A DNA stretch of 64,000 nt from Ptiloglossa arizonensis (Eukaryota > Arthropoda > Insecta > Hymenoptera > Colletidae), in assembly GCF_051014685.1 (NCBI RefSeq), contig NC_135055.1:4774001-4838000 (forward strand), in the 5' to 3' direction. Numbering within the stretch: the first letter of the stretch is position 1; each line of letters begins with the position of its first letter. Positions 1 to 8,733 of the stretch are shown piece by piece. Position numbers and translations under genes: made by a program. Below the pieces are notes generated by a model. That model saw only the letters and a program-made list of their open reading frames with translations. It searched no databases and was not told where the DNA came from.

Positions 1-872
1 TAAATTGTACTTGTCTCGCCATCTATTTGTGGAAATGAGAACAATTGCTCGACAAGCTTGAGCGTTTCTCCGCCAGGTGTTTACACCCCTTAAGTGTAGT
101 TTAACCCTTTTTGCAATAGATGGCAACCCATGTAATTTCCACGTTACAGGGATTTGTAATTGCGGGTTCAGAATATATTTGCATACATGCAAACTACATA
201 CATTCCGATATGTAGAGAAATATTCATTTATTTTATCCCACGGCTTCTTCGATCGTATTTGTTCGATCTAACCAAATATTTCAAGAAATTGATGGCTTTT
301 TATACCGAAACATTGTCAAAAATTGTTTAATCTACGGTCCAACAACGGTTGTTAATAATTATGATAAATAAATGTCAAGATATTGCGAAGTCTGCGAAGG
401 CGAACGGTTTCAGTGAATGTTTGTTCATTTCAGCGATTGTTATTAACATTTACGCATGTTCCCTATATTGATCGAACAATGTGCATCTTATTTATGCATT
501 AAAACTGATAGATTCGTCTGTAGCAATTGATTTTGATCGAACTTCAAAATAAAGAGATGTTTCTTAAAGTTTTAAAGCATGGAAAGTAATAATTGTCTAT
601 GAGATATATCAATTTAACCTTTGATTAATACATGAAGAATCGAAATTTTTGGTAAAATAAGTGAATAAAAAATAATTAAAATAAATAAATAATTAGATTT
701 ATTTCCGATTCTGTGTAAATAATTATATACAGTAAATACTATAAATAAAATTCTTCTGGAGGCTAAAGAGATTAAAAGATATATTAAATATGTATTTAGA
801 GTATTAGTGTATAATTTAACTATAGCTCAAATGGTTTATAATAGAAATTATAACTATTATAATCATTTAATC
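1..872 (+). repeat. Spacer S0 (partial, forward, short form)
   Basis: AT-rich interspersed sequence matching the distal part of spacer S1 from about 2620 onward; its nad2-bearing half lies outside the window. After the block resembling S1 2885-3100 it passes directly at about 440-540 into sequence resembling S1 3600-3720, so only one copy of the roughly 540-bp internal duplication is present. It ends in a TIR at 669-872. No gene, RNA gene or promoter is recognised. Confidence 0.85.
669..872 (+). repeat. TIR, right end of S0
   Basis: About 200-bp terminal inverted repeat next to A1. It has the GCTC subtype near the array and a GG variant (CAAATGGTTTATAATAG) shared only with the right ends of S6 and S9. 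Confidence 0.8.
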
Positions 873-1763
873 GAAACGGAGAAACGGAGAAACGGAGAAA
901 CGGAGAAACGGAGAAAGAAACGGAGAAACGAACAAAGAAACGGAGAAACGAACAAAGAAACGGAGAAATGAACAAAGAAACGGAGAAACGATGAAAGAAA
1001 CGGAGAAACGAACAAAGAAACGGAGAAACGGAGAAACGAAGAATGAATCGAAGACGCGAAGAAAGAAATGGAGAAACGGAGAAAGAAACGGAGAATCGGA
1101 GAAATAAATGGAGAAACGAAGAAATAAACCGAGAAACGGAGAAAGAAACGGAGAAACGAACAAAGAAACGGATAAACGAACAAAGAAACGGAGAAACGAA
1201 CAATGAAACGGAGAAACGAACAAAGAAACGCAGAAACGAAGAATGAGTCGGAGAAACGAAGAAATAAACGGAGAAACGGAGAAACGGAGAAACGGAGAAA
1301 CGGAGAAACCGAGAAACGGAGAAACGGAGAAACGGAGAAACGGAGAAACGGAGAAAGAAACGGAGAATCGGAGAAACCGAGAAACGGAGTAACGGAGAAA
1401 CGGAGAAACGGAGAAACGGAGAAACAGAGAAACGTTTCTCCGTTTCTTTCTTCGTTTCTCCGTTTCTTTGTTCGTTTCTCCGTTTCTTTCTTTGTTTCTC
1501 CGTTTCTTTCTTCGTTTCTCTGTTTCTTTCTTCGTTTCTCCAATTATTTCTCCGATTCTCCGTTTCTTTCTTCGTTTCTCCGTATCTTTCTTCGTTTCTC
1601 CGTTTCTTTGTTCGTTTCTCTGTTTCTTAGTTCGTTTCTTCGTTTCTTTGTTCGTTTCTCCGTTTGTTTCATCGTTTCTCCGTTTATATCTTCGTTTCTC
1701 CGGTTCTTTCTTCGTTTCTCCATTTATTTCTTCGTTTCTCCGTTTCTCCGTTTCTCCGTTTCG
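873..1763. repeat. Satellite array A1 (smallest)
   Basis: The purine arm spans 873-1433 and the pyrimidine arm 1434-1763. Eight-mers of CGGAGAAA make up the left edge (873-915) and the block left of the axis (about 1266-1433); the rest is 20-mer. The purine arm and first part of the pyrimidine arm are a direct copy of A7 from 34329, while the right tail with TTTCTTAGTTCG near 1623 recurs near 39496 at the far right of A7. A1 therefore looks like A7 with its long middle missing. Open frames here are composition artefacts. Confidence 0.95.
1427..1440. repeat. Palindromic axis of A1
   Basis: GAGAAACGTTTCTC is a perfect 14-bp palindrome with its axis between 1433 and 1434. The neighbouring base (A at 1426) breaks the longer 18-bp form seen in most arrays. 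Confidence 0.9.
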
Positions 1764-1960
1764 ATTAAATGATTATAATAGTTATAATTTCGATTATAAA
1801 TCATTTGTGCTATAGTTAAATTATACACTAATACTCTAAATACATATTTAATATGTTTTTTAACCTCTTTAGCCTCCAGAAGAGTTTTATTTATACTATT
1901 TACTGTATATAATATTTTACACAGAATCGCAGATAAATCTAATTATTTATTTATAATAAT
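1764..1960 (+). repeat. TIR, left end of S1
   Basis: Inverted relative to the TIR at 3830-4030. Here the subtype-defining tetranucleotide reads GCAC toward the array, a variant seen nowhere else in the window. Confidence 0.82.
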
Positions 1961-1970
1961 TTTTTTTTTT

Positions 1971-2475
1971 CACTTATCTTAAAAATTGGGATGTACTCTT
2001 TAAATGTTCGATTCATTTCTTTAATTTTTTCATTATATTGAATTAATCTATTCTTTATAATAACTTTAATAAAGTTAATCCCTATAATTATTATAGAACT
2101 CATATTAAAATTTACTAATGAAATTTATTTTATTTGGCTAATTAATGTAATTATTGCCCATATCATTTGCTTAAACAAAAAAATCAATCAAAATAATTAT
2201 AGGATATTCATCTGTTATCCAAACATCTATAATAGTTATTTTATTAATAATTAACAAAAATACATTTTTAACATATTTCATTTTATATTCAATAATTTCT
2301 TAAATTTAAATTTTTATATTTAAAATAATAAAGATTAACTCTTCTTCCTTATTTAATATATTAACCTCTAATAGAAGAAAAATAATTTTATACTCAATAA
2401 TTATTATGTACACAAATGTGCCACGTATAGCACTCTTTATACTGAAATAGATCGTCCTAGAAACATTAACAAATT
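1971..2475 (+). pseudogene. nad2: NUMT: fragment of mitochondrial nad2 in S1
   Basis: This is a nuclear remnant of NADH dehydrogenase subunit 2, a membrane subunit of respiratory complex I. In the mitochondrial code, translation from 1971 gives LILKIGMYS, then LYWINLFFIITLIKLIP, aligning without gaps to the insect nad2 stretch KIGxxPFHFWFPE..LNW. After an A-run near 2177 the frame shifts by one, and it continues with IIGYSS, then FILYSIISLILIFIF, then LPRIALFILK, the counterpart of LPPFLGFLPK. The following Trp codon position is TAG. It lacks the 5' part of nad2, contains TGA codons, and starts right after a poly-T at the TIR. The 3' limit is uncertain (2450-2530). It is non-functional in the nucleus. 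Confidence 0.75.
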
Positions 2476-3829
2476 CAAGAATAAAATTTACCGTGGAAGG
2501 TTTAATTTTACATTCATTCGAAAGATGAAACATACAAAAGTTTGTACAAAACTATTTATTTATTTCATCGCACGGTAGGGAATATCATACAAATGGAAAT
2601 ACTTATCTCTAATGTCGGTAAATTGTACTAGCGGCACCATCTATTTGTGGAAACAAGAACAATTCCTCGACAAACTTGAGCGTTTCTCCGCCAGGTGTTT
2701 TCACCCCTTAAGTGTAGTTTAACCCTTTCTCCAATAGATGGCAACCCATGTAATTACCACGTTACAGGGATTTGTAATTGCGAGGTCAGAATATATTTGC
2801 ATACATACAAACTATCATTCCGATATGTAGAGAAATATCCATTTATTTTATCCTACGGCTTCTTCGATCGTATTTGTTCGATCTAACCAAATATTTCAAG
2901 AAATTGATGGCTTTTTATACCGAAGCATTGTCAAAAATTGATTAATCCACGGTCCAACGACAGTTGTTAATAATTATGATAAATAAATGTCAAGATATTG
3001 CGAAGTCTGCGAAGGCGAACGGTTTCAGTGAATGTTTGTTCATTTCATCGATTATATTAACATTTACGCATGTTCCCTATAATGATCGAACAATGTGCAC
3101 CTTATTTATGTATTTCAATTAATTAAGAAACTTATCGAAATTGATTTTGATCGAGACTCCACGTTAAAACGTGTTTCGTAAAGTTTTAAAGCACGGAAAG
3201 TTACAATTCTTCATTAGATACATTAATTTAACATTTGTTTAATTCTTATAATTTACACAATAAGCGTAGAAGTGGTATTTTTTCAACAGAAGTGCCAAAA
3301 TTCAATTAACCGCTTTTTTAGATAGAAAAATCACCGCGATAAATACTTGTGAATCGATAATCGATACGTGTAGCCTTGAGAATGTCAGTTGGATCTCAAG
3401 GAAAAATTCCTTCCCGAACAAGGAATATTTCAACCAAATGATATTTTAAGCCATTATTTATACTAGGACATTGTTAATAATTGTCTAATGTATGATCCTA
3501 CGACGGTTGTTAATAATTATGATAAACAAACATCATGATATTGCGAAATCTTAGTGGGCGAATGGTTTCGGTGAATGTTTGTTCATTTCAGCGATTGTTA
3601 TTAACATTTACGCATGTGCCCTATATTGATCGAACAATGTGCATCTTATTTATGCATTAAAAATGATTGATTCGCCTCTAGCACTTGATTTTGATCGAGC
3701 TTCAAAGTAAAGAGATGTTTCTTAAAGTTTTAAAACATGGAAAGTAATAATTGTCTATGAGATATATCAATTTAACATTTGATTAATACATGAAGAATTG
3801 AAATTTTTGGTAAAATAAGTGAATAAAGA

Positions 3830-4030
3830 ATAATTATTCTAATTAAATAATTAGATTTATTTCCGATTCTGTGTAAATTATTATATACAGTAAATAGTAT
3901 AAATAAAATTCTTCTGGAGGCTAAAGAGATTAAAAAATATATTAAATATGTATTTAGAGTATTAGTGTATAATTTAACTATAGCTCAAATGATTTATAAT
4001 AGAAATTATAGCTATTAAAATCATTTAATC
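3830..4030 (+). repeat. TIR, right end of S1
   Basis: GCTC subtype. The terminal hairpin sequence has AGCTATTAAAATC, shared only with the left end of S6, as expected of its inverted copy. Confidence 0.82.
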
Positions 4031-4061
4031 GAAACGGAGAAACGGAGAAACGGAGAAACGA

Positions 4062-5258
4062 AGAAACGGAGAAACGGAGAAACGGAGAAACGGAGAAATG
4101 AAGAAACGAAGGAAGAAACGGAAAAACGAACAAAGATAAGGAGAAACCAACAAAGAAACGGGGAAACGAAGAAAGAAACGGTGAAACGAAGAAATAAATG
4201 GAGAAACGAAGAAATAAATGGAGAAACGAAGAAATAAACGGAGAAACGAAGAAAGAAACGGAGAAACGAAGAAAGAAACGGAAAAACGGAGAAATAAATG
4301 GAGAAACGAAGAAACAAACGGAGAAACGAAGAAAGAAAGGGAGAAACGAAGAAAGAAACGAAGAAACGAAGAAAGAAACGGAGAAACGAAGAAAGAAACG
4401 GAGAAACGAAGAAAGAAACGAAGAAACGAAGAAAGAAACGGAGAAACGAAGAAAGAAACGGAGAAACGCACAAAGAAATGGAGAAACGAACAAAGAAACG
4501 CAGAAACAAAGAATAAAACGGAGAAACGAAGAAATAGACGGAGAAACGAAGAAGTGAGCGGAGAAACGAACAAAGAAGCGGAGAAACGAGCAAAGAAACG
4601 GAGAAACGGAAAAATAAATGGAGAAACGAACAAAGAAACGGAGAAACCGAGAAACGGAGAAACGGAGAAACGGAGAAACGGAGAAATGAAGAAACGAAGG
4701 AAGAAACGGAAAAACGAACAAAGATAAGGAGAAACGAACAAAGAAACGGGGAAACGAAGAAAGAAACGGTGAAACGAAGAAATAAATGGAGAAACGAAGA
4801 AATAAATGGAGAAACGAAGAAATAAACGGAGAAACGAAGAAAGAAACGGAGAAACGAAGAAAGAAACGGAAAAACGGAGAAATAAATGGAGAAACGAAGA
4901 AACAAACGGAGAAACGAAGAAAGAAAGGGAGAAACGAAGAAAGAAACGAAGAAACGAAGAAAGAAACGGAGAAACGAAGAAAGAAACGGAGAAACGAAGA
5001 AAGAAACGAAGAAACGAAGAAAGAAACGGAGAAACGAAGAAAGAAACGGAGAAACGCACAAAGAAATGGAGAAACGAACAAAGAAACGCAGAAACAAAGA
5101 ATAAAACGGAGAAACGAAGAAATAGACGGAGAAACGAAGAAGTGAGCGGAGAAACGAACAAAGAAGCGGAGAAACGAGCAAAGAAACGGAGAAACGGAAA
5201 AATAAATGGAGAAACGAACAAAGAAACGGAGAAACCGAGAAACGGAGAAACGGAGAAA
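4062..5258. repeat. 588-bp tandem duplication in A2
   Basis: 4062-4670 recurs at 4650-5258 with a constant offset of 588 bp. I saw a single difference on inspection (CCAACA near 4147 versus CGAACA near 4735). The unit covers about 29 monomers, and the inverted homologue A6 has only one copy, so it arose after A2 and A6 separated or was lost in A6. Confidence 0.9.
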
Positions 5259-5370
5259 CAGAGAAATCGAGAAACAGAGAAACCGAGAAACGGAGAAACG
5301 GAGAAACCGTGAAACGGAGAAACAGAGAAGCGCAGAAACGGAGAAACGGAGAAACCGAGAAACGGAGAAA

Positions 5371-5388
5371 CGGAGAAACGTTTCTCCG
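5371..5388. repeat. Palindromic axis of A2
   Basis: CGGAGAAACGTTTCTCCG, axis between 5379 and 5380. The right side continues into GTTACTTTGTTC, a mark that appears inverted beside the axes of A3-A6 and A10. Confidence 0.92.
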
Positions 5389-6760
5389 TTACTTTGTTCA
5401 TTTCTCCGTTTCTTTGTTCGTTTCTCCGTTTCTTTCCCCGTTTCTCGGTTTATTTCTTCGTTTCACCATTTATTTCTCCGATTCTCCGTTTCTTTCTTCG
5501 TTTCTCCGTTTCATTCATCGTTTCTCCATTTATTTCTCCGTTTCTCCGTTTCTTTCTTCGTTTCTCCGTTTTTTTCTCCGTTTCTCGGTTTTTTGCTTCG
5601 TTTCTCCATTTATTTTTCCGATTCTCCGTTTCTTTCTTCGTTTCTCCATTTATTTTTCCGATTCTCCGTTTCTTTCTTCGTTTCTTCGTTTCTTTCTTCG
5701 TTACTCCGGTACTTTCTTCGTTTCTCCATTTATTTCTCCGTTTCTCCGTTTCTTTCTTCGTTTCTCCGTTTCTTTCTTCGTTTCTCCGTTTATTTCTTCG
5801 TGTGTCCGTTTCTTTCTTCGTTTCTTCGTTTCTTTGTTCGTTTCTCCGTTTATTTCTTCGTTTCTCCATTTATTTCTCCGTTTCTCCGTTTCTTTCTTCG
5901 TTTCTCCGTTTCTTTCTTCATTACTCCGTTTCTTTCTTCGTTTCTCCGTTTCTTTGTTCGTTTGTCCGTTTCTTTGTTCGTTTCTCCGTTTCTTTGTTCG
6001 TCTCTCCGTTTCTTTGTTCGCTTCTCCGTTTCTTTCTCCGTTTCTCGGTTTATTTCTTCGTTTCTCCATTTATTACTCCGATTCTCCGTTTCTTTCTTCG
6101 TTTCTTCGTTTCTTTCTTCGTTACTCCGTTTCTTTCTTCGTTTCTCCGTTTCTTTCTTCGTTTCTCCGTTCCTTTCTTCGTTTCTCCGTTTATTTCTTCG
6201 TTTCTCCATTTTTTTCTCCGATTCTCCGTTTCTTTCTTCGTTTCTCAGTTTCTTTCTTCGTTTCTCCGTTTCTTTCTTCGTTTCTCCGTTGCTTTCTTCG
6301 TTTCTCCATTTCTTTCTCCGTTTCTCCGTTTCTTTCTTCACTTCTCCGTTTCTTTCTTCGTTTCTCCGTTTCTTTCTTCGATTCTCCGTTTCTTCCTTCG
6401 TTTCTCCGTTTCTTTGTTCGTTTCTCCATTTCTTTCTTCGTTTCTTCGTTTCTTTCTTCATTACTCCGTTTCTTTCTTCGTTTCTCCGTTTCTTTGTTCG
6501 TCTCTCCGTTTCTATGTTCGTTTCTCCGTTTCTTTGGTCGTTTCTCCGTTTCTTTGTTCGTTTCTCCGTTTCTTTGTTCGCTTCTCCGTTTCTTTCTCCG
6601 TTTCTCGGTTTATTTCTTCGTTTCTTTGTTCGTTTCTCCGTTTCTTTGTTCGTCTGACCGTTTATTTCTTCGTTTCTTTGTTCGTTTCTCCGTTTCTTTC
6701 TTCGTTTCTCCGTTTCTTCCTTCGTTTCATCGTTTCTCCGTTTCTCCGTTTCTTCGTTTC

Positions 6761-6960
6761 GATTAAATGATTATGATATTTATAATTTCTATTATAAATC
6801 ATTCGATCTATAGTTAAATTAGACACTTATACTCTAAATACATATTTAATATATTTTTTAATCTCTTTAGCCTCCAGAAGAATTTTATTTATACTATTTA
6901 CTATATATAATAATTTACACAGAATCGGAAATAAAGCTAATCATTTATTTATAATAATTG
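6761..6960 (+). repeat. TIR, left end of S2
   Basis: GATC subtype with CATTCGATCTATAG and AGACACTTATAC; the same private variants occur at the right end of S5. Confidence 0.8.
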
Positions 6961-6969
6961 TTTTTTTTT

Positions 6970-7475
6970 CACTTATCTTAAAGATGGGGATGTACTCTTT
7001 AAATGTTCGATTCATTTCTTTAATTTATTCATTAAATTGAATTAATCTATTCTTTATAATAACTTTAATAAAACTAATTCCTATAATTATTGTAGAACTC
7101 ATATTAAAATTTAATAATGAAATTTATTTTATTTGCCTAATTAATGTAATTATTGCCCCTATCATTTGCTTAAACAAAAAAATCAATCATAATAATTATA
7201 GGATATTCATTTGTTATACAAACATCTATTATAGATACTTTATTAATAATTAACAAAGATATATTTTTAACATATTTCATTTTATATTCAATAATTTCTT
7301 TAATTTTAATTTTTATATTTTTAGATAATAAATATTAACTCTTCCTCCTTATTTAATATATTAATCTCTTATAAAAGAAATATTAATTTATACTGAATGA
7401 TTATTATGTACACAAATTTCCCACCTATAGCACTCTTTATACAGAAATAAATCGTCCTAGAAACATTAATAAATT
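6970..7475 (+). pseudogene. nad2: NUMT: nad2 fragment in S2
   Basis: The same span as in S1 is present. The conserved Leu-Asn-Trp is intact here (TTA AAT TGA, with TGA read as Trp in mitochondria) near 7031. The A-run frameshift lies at about 7174-7182. The Trp codon after the LFILK-like end reads TAA. This copy keeps the ancestral LNW better than S1, which has LYW. Confidence 0.73.
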
Positions 7476-8531
7476 CAAGAATAATATTTACCGTGGAAGG
7501 TTTAATTTTACATTTATTCGAAAGATGAAACATACAAAAGTTTGTACAAAAGTATTTATTTATTTTATCGCACGGTAGGGAATATCATACAAATGGATAT
7601 ACTTATCCTTAATGTCGGTAAATTGTACTTGTCGCGCCATCTAGTTGTGGAAATTAGAACAATTCCTCGACAAACTTGAGCGTTTCTCCACCAGGTGTTT
7701 TCACCCATTAAGTGTAGTTTAACCCTTTATCCAAGAGATGGCAACCCATGTAATTACCACGTTACAGGGATTTGTAATTGCGGGTTCAGAATATATTTGC
7801 ATACATACAAACTATAATTCCGATATGTAGAGAAATATTCATTTATTTTATCCCACGGCTTCTTCGATCGTATTTGTTCGATCTAACCAAATATTTCAAG
7901 AAATTGATGGCTTTTTATACCGACACATTGTCAAAAATTGTTTAATGTACGGTCCAACGATGGTTGTTAATAATTATGATAAATAAATGTCAAGATATTG
8001 CGAAGTCTGCGAAGGCGAACGGTTTCAGTGAATGTTTGTTCATTTCAGCGATTGTTATTAACATTTACGCATGTTCCATATATTGATCGAGCAATGTGCA
8101 TCTTATTTATGTATTGCAATTAATTAAGAAACTTATCGAAATTGATTTTGATCGAGACTCCACGTTAAAACGTGTTTCGTAAAGTTTTAAAGCACGGAAA
8201 GTTACAATTGTTCATTAGATACATTAATTTAACATTTGTTTAATTCTTATAATTTACACAATACGCGTAGAAGTGGTATTTTTTACACAAAGGTGCCAAA
8301 ATTCAATTAATCGCTTTTTCAGATAGAAAAATCACCGCGATATATACTTGTGTTATGCACTAAAAATGAATGATTCGCCTCTAGCACTTGATTTTGATCG
8401 AGCTTCAAAGTAAAGAGATGTTTCTTAAAGTTTTAAAACATGGAAAGTAATAATTGTCTATGAGATATATCAATTTAACATTTGATTAATACATGAAAAA
8501 TCGAAATTTTTGGTAAAATAAGTGAATAAAG

Positions 8532-8733
8532 AATAATTATTATAATTAAATAATTATATTTATTTCCGACTCTGTGTACATTATTATATACAGTAAATGG
8601 TATAAATAAAATTCTTCTGGAGGCTAAAGAGATTAAAAAATATATTAAATATGTATTTAGAGTATTAGTGTATAATTTAACTATAGCTCAAATGATTAAT
8701 AATAGAAATTATAACTATTATAATCATTAAATC
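8532..8733 (+). repeat. TIR, right end of S2
   Basis: GCTC subtype with ATTAATAATAG and a terminal ATCATTAAATCG, a variant shared with S4 left, S8 left and S10 right. Confidence 0.8.

Larger units (their letters stand above)
1764..4030 (+). repeat. Spacer S1 (forward, full length)
   Basis: Full 2.27-kb spacer. In order: left TIR, nad2 NUMT, a middle segment of unknown origin (about 2530-2880) containing CGTTTCTCCG at 2681, two diverged direct copies (about 2880-3420 and 3425-3800) offset by roughly 542 bp, then the right TIR. The two copies share GTTGTTAATAATTATGATAA and the CATTTACGCATG block. S6 is its inverted copy. Nothing gene-like is seen beyond the NUMT. Confidence 0.88.
4031..6760. 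repeat. Satellite array A2
   Basis: The purine arm is 4031-5379 and the pyrimidine arm 5380-6760, nearly equal in length but different in sequence detail. The left edge and the block left of the axis (about 5230-5379) are 8-mers, with CGGAGAAA and CCGAGAAA mixed. The purine arm holds a 588-bp tandem duplication. A6 is an inverted copy of this array without the duplication. Confidence 0.95.
1764..8350. repeat. Inverted repeat A, arm 1
   Basis: Partner of 27955-34128. The match covers unique spacer sequence (2695-2886 against 33204-33395), satellite modules and private TIR variants, so it reflects segmental duplication and not just shared satellite. Confidence 0.85.
6761..8733 (+). repeat. Spacer S2 (forward, 1.97-kb deletion form)
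   Basis: The order is as in S1, but about 295 bp are missing at 8352, where ACTTGTG is joined to TTATGCACTAAAAATG. The first internal repeat and its following unique part are kept and most of the second is lost. The left part to about 8350 matches the right part of S5 in inverted order, sharing for example the CTAGTTGTGG variant near 7640. The deletion joint is shared with S4. Confidence 0.87.

Noticed and set aside
873..1763. CRISPR array
   Set aside because: Short direct repeats are contiguous without unique spacers, and the AT-rich intervals are kilobase-sized; the context is eukaryotic.
1971..2475. Real mitochondrial genome segment
   Set aside because: The fragment is frameshifted, lacks its 5' part and mitochondrial gene neighbours, and is repeated eleven times between nuclear-type TIRs.
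2681..2690. Spacer 10-mer as a functional binding site
   Set aside because: Only its identity to the satellite 8-mer is visible; it is mutated in several spacers and nothing indicates a bound protein.
4198..4557. Charged coiled-coil or nuclear protein reading (ETEKRRKKRRNEE-type)
   Set aside because: A translation of the purine arm with the same 20-residue period as everything around it; the charge pattern is a by-product of GA-rich codons.
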